Source: Hydractinia symbiolongicarpus
Taxonomy: Eukaryota; Cnidaria; Hydrozoa; Anthoathecata; Hydractiniidae
Length of the DNA: 60,000 bases
Assembly: GCF_029227915.1 (NCBI RefSeq)
Contig: NC_079882.1
Span: forward strand, 6,512,001 to 6,572,000
Direction: 5' to 3'
The notes beneath the pieces were generated by a model, which worked only from the letters and a program-made list of their open reading frames with translations, was not told where the DNA came from and ran no database searches. The position numbers were made by a program, and so were the translations under genes. Positions 1-12,457 of this stretch are shown in pieces (positions within the stretch are counted from its first letter, which is position 1; the number at the start of each line of letters is the position of its first letter).

Positions 1-1619
1 AATATTGCCTGTGTTTAAGTACAAAACGTTTTGAATAACATTTAACACGCCGAAATCAATAAAGCCAAAACAATAGTGGTGAACGACAGATTTAACCCGA
101 AATTTATCATAAATTAATCAAATATTTGTTTTTTAAAAAACCAACCCCCTTTGTTGACACTTTTAGTTGGAATATTTTTAAAGATATCTGTAGAAAATTA
201 ATTTTTATAGCTATTAGTTTTTCCCTTGATTACTTAAACTAAAAGAACACATGCTGGAAATTAAAGCAAAATGCAAACAAAAGTTATTATATCTACTAAT
301 TCAAGAATATTTTTGATCGCCATGACTAAATTACTGATTAATATAGAAACAAATCTTGATTATTACTGGTTAATTCATTTCTCAAACCATTCTTGTTGAT
401 AAAAGAATCTGCTAACGTACTTTATAGTCCTGATGAAAAACATTTTCATGTTAGATATTCAATTCATGAAATTTTTTAACTCAATTCAGCAAAATTTGTT
501 TAACCTACAACATGGTCTGTTTATTAATTTTGAATCATTAAAACTCCTTTTCAAACCCTAATTAAAGACAAAGTGGCAAGAAAGCAAATTTATTGTCTCG
601 TTGCCTTGGGTCATACATTCTTGTAAGAGTTTACGCAGCACTACAATTTGTGCTGATAATTTGTCAGAATGACAAACTTTTGACCATAAATATACCCATG
701 GTATATATTTATTTAAAGTATATTGGGACTAACTTTAGCTACTTACTATATCTTGATTGCAGGTAATTTTGCATTTAGATTTTCTTCCTGGTAGAGTTGA
801 TATAACATTGGTTTTAATCGATTCAGTTTCTTGAGTTGGAAAGCACCTTAGAGATAAAAGGGACTGCACAGCTTCTAAGTCAGTCGAGCTTGTAACTTTA
901 TTTTTACTGTCATTCTAAAAAAAATATCACAAAATCAATCCTGACATCATGGATTCATAATGAAATATTTCAAATAACATCAAAAACGATAGCTGGAAAT
1001 TTAAGACTGGTTCATGTTTAGCAACAAAAAATGACGACTCACAATGACATATGTTTTCTGTGATTTTATTACTCCATCCATTATCATAACTACTCCAGTG
1101 TCTTTTTTATAATAAATCTCCTCTTCTCTGCTACACTAATACTAAAATTTATCAGAATTTTTTATTGGTGTACTACCCTAGTGCAATTTTTTCTTTGTTT
1201 TCAAAAAAAGTGTGACGAATGGAGTAAAGTTCATGTTGCGTTGTGGGGGCGGGAAATAGGTTTAACCAATAACAATCAAGCTCCAATGTTGTTCACGTTT
1301 TAAAAACGTGGTGTTTTTAAGTGTGTGTAAGGGATAATCATGCGTTCATCACGCCTGATCAAGTTCTGAAAAGAATCATAATTATGCAAGTGCAGGCAAA
1401 GTCGATTTTATTAAGAAGACCCATCTAAAAATGGTAGACTTGTGATAGGGTGATAGGTTTGGCGAGTCGGCAGGTTTTAGGGTCCTAATTTCTGCTATCA
1501 ATTCCTCTTTGTCAATAATTGCTTTTCTAATACATTGTTTCCAATTGTATAATAGACTCTTTATGTTCAATATTGACTTTTTATAAATAACTATAGCTAG
1601 CTAGCTAGCTATCTAGCTA
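1..1619. other. No gene seen
   Basis: AT-rich sequence with no recognisable exon or element ends. A short open frame on the minus strand (1382-1570, 62 codons, containing KAIIDKEELIAEIRTLKP) has a protein-like composition and could be a transposon remnant, but nothing around it supports a gene. A (GCTA)n simple repeat sits at about 1597-1617. Confidence 0.5.
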
Positions 1620-2400
1620 TTGACAGGCAAAAAATTGCAGACCTTGGGAAGAAAGTCAAATTATAGTTAAAAGCTTTTGTACTGTGGCTTCAAGCATCTT
1701 TTCACTGATATATCAGTCAAGGAAATCCTCTTAATTAAGCTACATAGCTTAATTTGGATGTCAGCTTAATTAGGATGTATGATACAGTCTAATGCATTTT
1801 ACAGCTTAGTTAAGATGTGTAGCTTATACTTTGATTGTCGAAAACACACATTTAACTGAATTTTCTCATCTATCTAGCTAACTGAATAAATGGGATATTT
1901 GAGTGCATATAAATATGTCCAATACATCAGTTTTTTCGTAGACCCCAGACCCCTGGAGATCCGCTAAATTTGAAGTTTTAAGGCTGCTTAAATAGGCTGT
2001 ATCAGGTGATATGACATCCTAACTAAGATGCAGTACAGCTTAAATAGACTACCATTCTTTTTTTACAATGTGGTCGTCAAACTGACGATAAAAAATCTGC
2101 AGCAGTGATTCTGCTAAAAATTGCAATTTTCGAGAAATCGGGAAAAAACTTTTTCTACCTCCTAATTTAGGTGTAGCTATGATACAGCTTATTTAGGAAA
2201 TCTCCAAAATAACTTATACTTGAGTGTATATGATCTTAATCTGAACAAAATACAAATTATATTTTAATTTTCAGATCAAAAGATGCCTCTACTTAAAAAT
2301 GGACATTATTTTGCCTGTCGATTTGCGTAAAAGGTTGGGGTATGATAAACAATATGCAACCCGACGAAAGTCGTCTATAGCTAGGCTAGACCTAGCCGCT
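1620..2400. repeat. Dispersed repeat, copy 1 (long form)
   Basis: This segment shares its two end regions with 47768-48030. Both start with GCAGGCAAAAAA-type sequence followed by TGCAGACCTT and GAAAGTCAAATTATGGTTAAAA-like text, and both close with an inverted copy (TTTTGCCTGTCG) followed by ATTTGCGGAAGAGGTT-like sequence. The copy here has about 500 extra internal bases, with several short AGCTTAATTAGGATG-like repeats. The inverted motifs at the ends suggest a DNA transposon or MITE, but homology runs past the inverted motif, so the exact ends are not resolved. Confidence 0.55.
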
Positions 2401-2746
2401 CCCCACATAATTTCATGGTTTTAACTATAAGCCATCCCTAGAACAACTTTGCAAAAATGCCAGTGAACGTTTGCACAGGGTCTAACAAAAACTGTCAAAA
2501 ACGTCCTTTTCCATGATTCGCTTCTTAATTGTGTGATGTGTTTTTAGCTGGAATTGTTTATAAAATCTATTTTATGATTAAAATGGTTGCAATACTTGGC
2601 AACTTGTCGCAGAATGAGCTAGTAGCTGCGTGAAACATTCTCATGTACCTTTTTCTGATGCTCAAAAAACAGACGTGACATTAAAAAAACTTTGTGACGT
2701 GAAAAAAAACATGGGGTAATAAAATTTTTTTCTTAAAAATATTATC

Positions 2747-3015
2747 CAGCCTGTCTAGTTTCATATTAATATAGGTTTGTTTGGTATTTAATGAAGGATT
2801 ACAAAGATAACAATAAATTAAAATGTCATACCTTCACCACGCAAAAATTTTCTTATGTGTGATTTACCCCGGTGATGTTGTCAGCCTGTCTAGTTCATAA
2901 TGATATAGGTTTGTTTGGTATGTAATGAAGGATTACAAAGATAACAATAGATTAAAATGTCATACCTTCACCGCGCAAAAATTTTCTCATGTGTGATTTA
3001 CCCCAACAATGTTGT
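2747..3015. repeat. Tandem duplication, 135-bp unit
   Basis: Two head-to-tail copies (2747-2881 and 2882-about 3015) begin with CAGCCTGTCTAGTT and run through the same AGGTTTGTTTGGTAT and TCATACCTTCACC blocks to GTGTGATTTACCCC. They differ at few positions, so the duplication is recent. No coding signal is seen inside. Confidence 0.85.
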
Positions 3016-3473
3016 GGCTGTCTGTTATGTAAAGTGCACAAGTTTCAGTGTTGGTTAAAATCAACTGTACATAAAGGACTCCTACAATTTTAGAAAATAT
3101 TGAAAAATGTATCCCGTTATTTTAAAGACTGCGTCATAAGATGAGACAGGCCTAACTATTGACAAGGACAATTCTGCTTTCTAAAATCGTGCCAAAAAAA
3201 GGGACAGGCCCAACTATTGACACTTGACACTTTTTAGAGACAGCTGGGCAGCACACTGTTTCACATTTAAAAAAAAAATTAAGACAAACCAGGCTAAACT
3301 GAACATGCCATGTCTATAGGAGAGGACTAAAGAGAACAAAAAATGTATGGAGGAGAATAAATCATGAATTTTCTGAATATGAGCAATATGAATACCATGT
3401 CATAAATTCTGTTTTTATTAAAAATTGAACAAACACAGACATAAATAAAAATTAACAAATAAATTTGATAAAT

Positions 3474-3690
3474 GGGGATTAGTAGCACAGTTGATAGAGC
3501 GTTTGACTCATGTCCAAGTAGTTATGGGTTCGATCCTCATAAGGCTGTCATCTAGTTGGGCATGAATTCCAAAAATTTTTCTGTAGCTCCAATGGGAGCT
3601 TTAAAGACTCTAGAACTGGTCTCTCCTGGAAAAAATTAAGAGGGTGTATTGCTCCAAACTGGTGAGACTGATCACATAATTTATAAATTA
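3474..3690 (+). mobile_element. tRNA-derived SINE (family B)
   Basis: The head resembles a tRNA with internal RNA polymerase III promoter boxes: an A-box-like TAGCACAGTTGATAGAGCG and a B-box GGTTCGATCC about 35 bases further on. A non-tRNA body follows that includes ACTCTAGAACTGGTCTCTCCTGG. The cloverleaf is imperfect, so this is a SINE head and not a functional tRNA gene. The body is different from the SINEs at 42067 and 45360, though both families share a CTCTAGGACTCTCC/ACTCTAGAACTGGTCTC-like block. The 3' end is approximate. Confidence 0.65.
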
Positions 3691-3786
3691 ATACATAATT
3701 TTCTTTAAATCATAAAGCATTACGCCTTACCAACGTACGTATAGTCTTTTTTCTTTTGTTTCTCATGGTGTACCTTAAGGCTCTGA

Positions 3787-3852
3787 TCCCCTGTTGTTTT
3801 TAATCTAGTCCCCTGTTGTTTTTAATCTAGTCCCCTGTTGTTTTTAATTTAA
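3787..3852. repeat. 22-bp direct repeat, three copies
   Basis: Three contiguous copies of TCCCCTGTTGTTTTTAATCT plus AG begin at 3787, 3809 and 3831; the last copy diverges at its end. They lie just upstream of the dead LINE fragment. Confidence 0.9.
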
Positions 3853-3869
3853 TATATTGTGCTATAAAG

Positions 3870-4446
3870 GTTTCTATTTTTTATCTTTTTGCTGATGATA
3901 CAAATGTACTATTTTTTAACAAGTCTCTCAAAACTCCACACAAAAAATTAATCTTGATTTCAAGTTTCTCTGGCACTGCCTCAATGCTAAAAGGATAGCA
4001 CTTTATGCAAGTAAAACTGAATATTTTATATGTAAGCTTCCTTGTAGATTTTAAAGTTAAACTGTTCAACACGGATCTATTCAATCTTGGCAGCACTGCC
4101 ACAATTTATACCCCTACTCCAAATTCTTTAATGTATCTTTGCCAAATTTAAAAATTATCTTAAAAATAACATTTTAAATTCTTATTTATCTATCTGACTG
4201 ATCTCCCCCACTTACCCGCTTTCATTTACACTTAATTCGACTTATTGTTTGTCCTGTCCTGTGTTGTCCTGTACATGCCCTGTGCTGTTATTTGTCTGTG
4301 TTGTCACTGGGCCTATCATGCCTTCTAGTTTTCTATTAGTGGTGGACGCCAAGGTCAGCAGCCTGATATAATATGTAAACCAGTATTTAATTCCTTTTAT
4401 TCATAAATAAAATATCTGTTTGTTTGTTTGATTGATTGATTGAGTG
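3870..4446 (+). mobile_element. Dead LINE 3' fragment (CR1-like)
   Basis: The plus strand reads ADDTNVLFFNKSL, like the YADD-box region of non-LTR reverse transcriptases, then after a frameshift NLDFKFLWHCLNAKRIAL and YASKTEYFICKL, matching the usual stretch downstream of the catalytic box. Later frames carry C-terminal LINE-like text. Stops and frame changes make it non-functional. It ends in a short (GTTT)n(GATT)n tail at about 4411-4441, as LINE 3' ends often do. The clade is uncertain. Confidence 0.6.
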
Positions 4447-4449
4447 ATA

Positions 4450-5280
4450 AATTTATGTTTTCCTTGATGGCCATTTTATATAGTTCTACAGAAACGTGAT
4501 AAATGACCATCATAGATCGAGAGTCTTGGACGTTTTTGACAATTTCAATAAACTTTTTGAACCAATCCAAGCAATAGGTGACACTCCATACATTTTATTA
4601 GAAGGCCATGCTTCACCTTGTCATGTATATACTTTCTTGCTAAAAATTCTTGCCAAAGAAAATTAACAAGGGGTCGAAAACCAGGCCTTCTGCACTGCAA
4701 GCAGCCATGTTAAAATGTCGCAATTCCAGACATTTGCTGCTGAAAGTTTCTTTATATTAATTGCATCAATTGTTGAAGAATTTATGTATATACAATGAAT
4801 GAATTGTTGTGGAAAATTGTGCTGCACATATCATCCTGGTTTTTTTTGTGCTCAACTTGTTTCTTTCCATAAACATACTCAATTAATCTTGTACTAGGTC
4901 AATTATCCTTCAATGGCACTTTGATATTTTTGTTTCTCACATATTCTTGTACAAATTTTTTTATTTCAGCTCTTGTAGGACTAAAACCAGATTTACAAGC
5001 CTTGTTTATAGATAGATAGATAGACTTGGTCTATCTATAGATAGATAGACTTGGTCAACTGCTCTTCTTTGTTTGTTGTCAATGCTGTAAGTTGACCAGC
5101 GCCAACAAGTACTCTATTTTCATCTTTTGTTATTTTTCTGTTTTTTAATAACCCTTCAGACATTCCATACTTTTCTGCAAAAATGAAGCTCTCAAATGCT
5201 ATTTTTCTCAATGCTGGATTGATGTCTTCTTCTCGCCAGATAGTGTTCGTACTGTGTGTCATCTTTTTTGTCTTTGGCAT
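4450..5280 (-). pseudogene. Pogo-like (CENP-B type) transposase remnant
   Basis: Read on the minus strand from 5280, the frame begins with a helix-turn-helix-like region (KYGMSEGLLKNRKITKD, then GAGQLTALTTNKEEQL). It then meets a (GATA)n insertion at about 5008-5050 and resumes with ACKSGFSPTRAEIKKFVQEY, which matches the usual CENP-B/pogo DNA-binding block. An in-frame stop follows KVPLKDN. Near the low-coordinate end the frames carry MYGVSPIAWIG and SVELYKMAIKENINL, which look like the DDE catalytic part around the DGHxSH region. Several stops and frameshifts show it is dead. Family assignment (Tc1/mariner-pogo, DDE_1) is from memory of these motifs. Confidence 0.6.
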
Positions 5281-6473
5281 GTTTGATCTACAAAATTATA
5301 TTTATTTTCCCTGGTCCACAAAGAGGCTAGTACATACCACCCTGGATATATAAAATTATATTTTACTAACCTACAGAAAAACTTTTGTCACAGCGCTTTA
5401 TCTTCCACCAATGTCTTACAAGTTCTGCATAACAAATTGCTGCTTTTTGTTCTAATTAACTCTAAAATGTAAAAGGTGCTGTTATTGTTATACGCAAATA
5501 CGATTGTTCAATACGATTAACTTCGTAGCAACACTGTTACACTACTAAACTCCACTTTAGATTTAATTATGCTGCATGAATTATGATGTCATATTTAAGG
5601 AATAGCAAATTAGACATTTTCTGTTATCAGTAATTATAGACCTGTTAAATTAGGTGCATTCGAACATTGCATACATATTATAACGGTGAATTTTTTTTGT
5701 CAAAATGACACTCGTTTGTTCACCCTAGCCCTAGGTAAGCTTGTATAGGCCTTGAATGTTTACTCACGAAATTTGATTGCAAACCAACATGCTGATCCCA
5801 AGTTATATGGGATCATCAGAATCTCTAACATTACAAAAGTTAATTGGTTGATGTGCATAACAACGAATTCATTTAAAAAACTAGGAAAAAAATCATAATA
5901 TATTTTTTGCAGCAGTAAGTGCAAAGTATGAAGCAGCATGGCTAAATGCCATTGTCTATTGCCTTCGCTTGCTCTGCACACAATACAGAGTTTCTTTTTT
6001 GTTAAGAATTTGGCTTTTCAGAAGGGTATAATATTATCATGTAGCATGTGAGTAGCAAGTCAGTTGGATTTTAAACACTTCGCAGAATATCTGAATATCA
6101 CCACAATAGATTATGAGAAAAGCGACTTGTGTACCTGAAAGTTGCACAACTTTGAAAATTTTAAATAAAATATATGTTAGTTATGGATGAGAAAAGCAAA
6201 GAGTTAAAAAAAAGAAAATTGATTGTGTTGTGTTTTGAAACTATGGTGATTTAGTAACTGTAAATGCAAATATCATGGTCCCTAAAAATTGAAGGTTAAC
6301 ACGCTTAGGCTTAGAATTTTTTAAATTTTCCTTAGATTATGAGGTTTTTGAGGCTCGTTTTTTTTTTATAAAAATTTCCTTATTAAAAAATCATGTTGCA
6401 TTGCATTATTTTTATTTTGTGTTTTACTTTAATTCACAGGTGTTTATCTATGTTTTTTAGTAATATATACAAA
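5281..6473. other. No gene seen; 5' region of PSMB2
   Basis: AT-rich upstream region of the proteasome gene. The only notable signal is a splice-acceptor-like TTTTTTAG ending at about 6460, 13 bases before the PSMB2 start codon. Confidence 0.5.
6447..6473 (+). promoter_or_regulatory. Splice acceptor just upstream of PSMB2 ATG
   Basis: TATGTTTTTTAG followed by a 13-base leader and the ATG. It could be the 3' end of a 5'-UTR intron or a spliced-leader trans-splice site; the sequence alone cannot separate the two. Confidence 0.4.
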
Positions 6474-9279
6474 ATGGAGTTTATTATTGGTATTCAAGGA
6501 GCTGATTTTGTATTAACTGCTTCAGACACTAATGGAATGCAAAGTATTGTAAGGATGAAGGATGGTGAGTAATACCTGTACAAACATTCTGATGTACCTA
6601 TTTTTGTAAAGATTAAATATGCTTACAAATTTTGCAAATTTTATCCAATATTTGCAAAAATTTGTCTGCGCGAAATACCCGAAAATGTTAATTTGTAAAA
6701 TAAATCTTCAAAAAAATTTCTGCGCAAAACTGTTGGAAAATAAAAGTTTTTTTTTTTTTTTTGGGGAGGGGGGGTTCTAGTTTTTTTCAGTACATTTTAT
6801 TTTAGTTCAATTAAAGATTAACTCATGTCAATAAATAAACCTAAATAAATTGAAATTGCGAAAAACTTCATGAAACTAATTCTTCACAAAAACCTTAAAA
6901 TGCGCATGCGCAAAAAAAATATTTACCAAACATCTCAACATAACTGATTCCCGAAAATTAATCTTCAAAATGCATTTTTTGAGCTCAGTAAAAACGTTTT
7001 TGTGGAAACTAATCAACAGAGCATAGTAAATGAGAAAAATTAAAAAAAATAGCTATATGATACGTGATTAAATGTCCCATGCTTTATAGAGTGAAAATAC
7101 AACGTATGTTTAATCAAAATTGAATAATTGCCAAAAGTGTTTTTACCAATATTCATTTTCCTTAAAATGTTTATCGCCAAAAAAGTTTTTTACTTCAGTT
7201 TTTGAAAGCTTTGGTGAACACTAGTCAAAATTACATTCAACAATAATGAACATTTTTTTGGTTTATATAATCCCTTTTTTCTTAAGAATCGTTTTTAACA
7301 AAAGGTCTGGTTTCTTTTATGCTTGATTTTTCTTTTCCAATTACATAGATGTTGATAAAAATTTTGCACTTGGAAAAAATTTGTTAATGACAATATGCGG
7401 AGAGTCAGGTGACACGACCAACTTTGCTGAATATATCGAGAAGAATATACAACTTTACAAGATGAGAAATGGTATATTGTTTGATTCAAATTGAAGCATT
7501 CTTACTTTGTTATTACAACATGTCTTAGCATGATTATGTTATGAAAAAACTTTTAGGTTATGAGTTAACTCCACACGGTGGTGCAAATTATGTTCGGAAA
7601 ACTTTAGCAGACTTTCTGAGAAGCAGAGTAAGGATACCATTTTTGTTTTGTTAAATTTTGCTATCTTGTTTTGTGTTTTTAATAGTATTCCATTGTTTAA
7701 ATAGTATTCCATTGTTTAAATAGTATTCCATCGGTTAAATAGGATTTCATTGCTTAAATAGTATTCCATTGTTTCCAACCACCTTTTTCATTGTGTTTAG
7801 ACACCATATAATGTAAACTTATTGCTTTCTGGTTGTGATGAGATAGATGGACCTGCACTTTATCATATGGACTACTTAGCTGCTATGACGAAAGTAAGCT
7901 TTTGTATAATTTCAGTTGTGTTTCTCCAATGTGAGTAAAGTAACTCACTGTGATTGTTTTTTAAAAAAGGGTAAAAAAAGCACAACTCGCAAAATAAAAT
8001 TCTCATTAGAACATGAAAGACAAAAGAATAGACAGTTATGCCACTCTTCCCCCACCTACCTACCCTCCCACCCCCCTCATCCCCCCCTTCCCTCATCCCC
8101 CCCTTCCCTCATCCCCCTATCCCACAATGCACAGCCATTTTAAAATTTTTGTGGTACTTGCAGGTTCCGCATCGTCAGCGATAGACACCTCACGAGAACA
8201 TTTTTTTGTTTTTAGGTTCCTTTTGCTGCTCATGGTTATGGATCATTTTTTTCACTTTCAACATTAGACAGACATTGGAAGCCTGGTATGCAAAAATACA
8301 TTGTTTTCTTTTTTTACCTTTTTGTCTTGTTTTGTTGATTTTCTAGTTTATTTGTTTATTTGATACTTTTGTTTTTATTGCCCTTTTTTAGATTTAAGCA
8401 GGGAAGAAGTTATGGAATTGTTAAAAAAAGTCATCGCACAAGTAAGTTTGTATGTTTTTCTTTATTGTCAGAAACTGTCGCATACAGCAATTATTGCCAA
8501 TCACAAAAATTTTCAGATTGCGCGAGAATTGCTTTTCGGAAATCGATCGAATTCGGATCATTCGCTGCCTTAATTTTCGTGGATACGCCTTTACCGTGAG
8601 GAGGAAAAAGTGAGGTTTAATAAAAACAAATCAAGATTTGAAACGATGATTTAAATGGATATTAATAGCTTCAAATTTTTGTTTAAGAAGAATTACGCCA
8701 TAAATGTTTGCGAGCGAATTCAAAAATAGCAATATTAAATGTCGCAAAGGATTAGGGCGATTAAATAACAATTATTTGTCGCAAAAATAAAAGACGTTGC
8801 AAAGTGAGGAAAAAATAATGGGGTACATATTTGCAGACACTGACTTATGTCATTTTGTGCCGGAATAAATCTCGCAAATGACAACATTAACAACATCGCG
8901 AATTTAGATCCACTTCACAATAGGTCGATCAACTAGATGGAGAGACATAAAGCCGCAAACTGATGGTATTAAAAAAATTTTACTCAAAAAATGAGAAATT
9001 GCAATAATTTATACCGAAAAATTAAGGGAGAAGACCAAAGTCGCAAAAATATGTCGCAAAATCCATCTTTTCAACCTTTGATTCGCAATCAGTTTTTATG
9101 TCAGTGTAAATGTTTTTAACATAATCAAAATGGCATACAGTGTTGTATTTACGTTGTGTTTTTGTTTTTAGGTTCAAAAACGTTTCATAGTAAATCTGCC
9201 ATCTTTTAACATTCGAATCACTGACAAAGATGGTATCCATGATATGGGTCGGTACACACCAGACAAAGTTGCACAGTGA
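6474..9279 (+). CDS. PSMB2: Proteasome subunit beta type-2 (beta-4)
   Basis: A complete seven-exon gene for a core subunit of the 20S proteasome beta ring, in cytosol and nucleus. Exons: 6474-6564, 7349-7471, 7557-7627, 7801-7893, 8216-8285, 8392-8441, 9172-9279. All introns are GT-AG, phases agree, and the sum is 606 nt (201 codons plus stop), the length I recall for the human protein. The start reads [14 protein letters not shown], typical of this subunit, with no cleaved propeptide and no catalytic threonine start, as expected for a structural beta subunit. Other landmarks are [42 protein letters not shown] and, near the end, [18 protein letters not shown]. No frameshift or missing residue is seen, so it is probably functional. 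A TTTTTTAG acceptor lies 13 bases before the ATG. Confidence 0.96.
7682..7776. repeat. 19-bp tandem repeat in PSMB2 intron 3
   Basis: Five exact-length copies of ATAGTATTCCATTGTTTAA start at 7682, 7701, 7720, 7739 and 7758; the third to fifth carry a few substitutions. Confidence 0.95.
8040..8118. repeat. C-rich 16-bp repeats in PSMB2 intron 4
   Basis: Runs of five to seven C separated by CTCAT and TTCC form near-identical 16-base units. The minus strand therefore holds repeated G-runs able to form a G-quadruplex, sharply different from the AT-rich surroundings. Confidence 0.9.
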
Positions 9280-9698
9280 ATGTGCGTCGCAAAAATGGAA
9301 GGAAAAAGCCAGCAAAAGAGCGTGTTGTAAAAATGTTTTGTTTAATAATAAACCAACTTAAACTTTTACTTGTGCTTCTTACAGTATACTTTAATTTAAG
9401 AAACTTCTACGTAAAAGAAACTTTCATGGATTTAGTTTTTGATTTTTTTTGTTACAAATTGAGTTATCAAACCTCTTTTTTGTTGCATAACATTTATACT
9501 TTGGTTTCTGTTTATGAAAATCCTGAGGGTGAGGTGGATGTATTAAAATTAGTGGTTAAATTTTTTGAAATCACGAAAGTTCGAAATAAAACAGATATTC
9601 CAGAGAAAAAAGATTGTTTAGCCGAAAACGAGAAACGAATCTCTCAGCCAACGTTACTACGTTACTACGAGCTTCCCCTAGGTAGGAAGATTTCATAA
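9280..9698 (+). other. Long open frame after the PSMB2 stop
   Basis: A frame stays open for about 140 codons directly downstream of the PSMB2 stop. It starts with a Lys/Arg stretch, has a hydrophobic run (LKLLLVLLTVYF), then a charged C-terminal part (EITKVRNKTDIPEKKD). The first ATG in this frame is at about 9333. I do not recognise it. It may be chance in an AT-rich 3' UTR, or part of an unrelated exon. Confidence 0.2.
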
Positions 9699-12457
9699 AC
9701 CCTAAATTGTAAACATTTAAAAGTCTCTTTTATGTATGAATCGAACTTTTTGTAAAATCGAATGTCTTTGTTGGAAAAATTCCGAGATAACATGATAAAA
9801 TGAGCTGAAGGGACCGGAAAAGAAGTTCATGTAACGGGTATTCAAGATATTGAGCGCCGACTGTAATTTTTTTGGCCAATAATTTGATTTAGCTAATTAA
9901 GCATTCAATTCCTGACATTACAACAAGTTTAAATTTTTTTGACAATTCCTGACTTTTCTCACTTAGCGGTTGCCATACTGATCATCTAAATGTAAAAAGC
10001 CAATCGGTCTGAAAACAGAGTTGGTTATTTTTTAATAGTGTACCAACATATGTTTTGGTAGCAAATACGAGGAGTTCATGCAATTACATGAAAGGCAAAT
10101 TAAAACACATGTTAATAATATGCTTTTTAATAAAAGAACAAGATTTTACTTGTTCTGCTTTACTCCAGAGAAGATGGCAGAATGTTGCCGTAACTCGGGT
10201 ATTTATAAGATACTAAGTTTGCGATACAGAGATTTGAGTTATCGATAGATTTTCTGCAAAACCATAGTTTATAACTACCTCGTCCCCAGGCTCTCTGTTC
10301 GCTTTTTAATGCTGAGGTTCTTAATATAAAAAAGCGAGGTTGAGTGTCACCAGATTTCAACTTTATATATTTTTTGCCTCCTCTCAAGGTGCAGAGGTAT
10401 GCAACGTTATATTCAAAAATGTAACAGACAAAAGTTTACATCTTTTTTTCTTATTTTAAGTTATACAAATAGTAAAAGTTCAATTTCATACTGTAAAAAA
10501 GAAATTTTAAAATAAAATTCAACATTTAATTCAAACATTTCGTGTGATGTAAAGCTTAAACTCCACTTCGTTACCAAGCTCCTTACTTCTTACTCTTGGG
10601 GTCACCCTAGCGTACGTTAGCAAATCAAAATTAGACAAGGTTGTTGTTTTTTTCAGTAAAATTCTTTAAAAACATTTCAAAGTGTTTTTAAAACTCAATT
10701 TCAAGACTTTAGATCAAATTTGAAAACTAATTACGTAAATATTTATTTCATGTATTAACTATAAAAACTATATAAATATTTGAAAAAATAAATTTTAAAA
10801 GTAAATATTTTTTTCTATTTTCTTTTAACATGCGACATACGGATATACTTGAACTGCAAAAACCTTTGCGGGGAAACCTTTGCGAATGAGCTGTATGAAA
10901 ATTAATTGCGAGCGTAAACCTTCGCAAATCGATCTTTCTGGAAAATTTCGTAAGCACTAACTTTCGCGAATAAACAAAAGTAAACCTTTTTTCCCTTAAT
11001 TTCAAGAATTGAACTTCAAAACGTATTCTTTTACTATAAAAGAAAAATATTGAAACCGAAATGGACAATTCTTAGCCATATTTTTTGGAAATAAAGAAAT
11101 TTGCAACATAAATATAAGAAATTGGCGAAAGTTTCTGCCCTCAAATAATTTCGCCCTTCGGGTAACAACAAGAATATTGACGAGACAACATACTAAAATA
11201 CAAACTTAAACTCTTAACGTTACAGTGTTAACATTACACAAGGACAAGAGGTGAACAAGGATTTTAAAAACAAACAGCTCCGTAAAAGGACAGGGTTAAA
11301 TTGTGTCTTTATATCACTTATTTTTTATATGGATGTAGTCGATTTCTTGCCTTTATTTTCTTCGACAAACCAAGTCTAACTTTTTGAGGCGTTAGAAATT
11401 CGTTATGGATGTTAATAAACGGTGCGTGTGAAAAAGGTACCACTGAATCATCTAAAAAAAAGACCACTATAATATTAATTTTGATTTTGTGAACCCATAA
11501 TACCTAAAGGTCCAGAATTTCTACAAAACAGAACCCGCCCCCTTTTTATTTGAAGTCGTTTTCATTTGTGCATATGCTAAGGGTGTAAAAAAAGTCAAAA
11601 TCACAAGTATTTATGTACCTGCTACTGCAATGGTGTAGCAACTTGCCAAGTTGTTACACTACAACCAAGAAATTCTAAGTAAGTACTTACCATTCTTTTT
11701 TAAAGGATTCCACGAAAACGAGGGGCATTCTTTAGAAGGCGTTGTCGGCTAAAAGAATTTTACTTCTTAGTTAAGATTTGTAAACAGGATACAGCTCTTT
11801 CGTTTTAAACTCTATTCTATGAAAATCCCGAATAGGGTTAAAACATTAATGATAGACATTGATAGACGATCTATCCAATCATCAGCGTAAAGCAGGAACC
11901 ACAAAGTCAATTCGAATTTACTGATTGCCTTGATAAATTACAATAAAGTTCTCCGACTTCAAGAACACACAGCTGAAAATTTGCAAGGATAAGTTTATTT
12001 CGTGGAGAAGCTACAGTACAAGCATCCACAAAATATATTAAAACAAGACGGAAAATTTCGAAGTTCGTCTTTGCTAAGTTCACGCAATTCATTACATCTG
12101 AATAGTGGCACTTTCGCAGTATACCAGCTGCGGAGAATTCGCGAGTACCAACGTTGAAAAATGGCCGAAAAAGTGCCATTGTCTTAAAATTTTCGTGGAT
12201 TTTCATTCAGAGGTTTAAAATAAATGGGGGAGGGGTTGCCATAGTAAAAGAGGGTGAAGGGTAAATGAATCAAACAGTATTAACTTTTAATTTATGAGAG
12301 CTTTTGTTACTTATATGTGTACAAGATGTTTTTGAAGACTGTTTTTGAAGAATGCACGGCAGATTTACGATTTTTTTAAATATGGGGTGTTAATAAATTG
12401 AAACGGATAGCAAAATTTTTCGAATTTTGGTTGCCCCCCCCCTCCCTTATAACTAGG
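9699..12457. other. No gene seen
   Basis: Low-complexity AT-rich DNA. At 10279 a CCTCGTCCCCAGG motif followed by TTCGCTTTTTA and, some 50 bases on, AAAAAGCGAGG form an inverted pair like the MITE at 18824. Minus-strand frames at 10748-11068 and 11907-12206 show no recognisable domain and are probably chance. Confidence 0.5.

Noticed and set aside
3474-3545. tRNA gene
   Set aside because: A and B boxes are present but the cloverleaf arms do not pair and a SINE body follows.
7872-8267. Proline-rich and glycine-rich frames
   Set aside because: They lie in a PSMB2 intron and read through the C-rich repeat.
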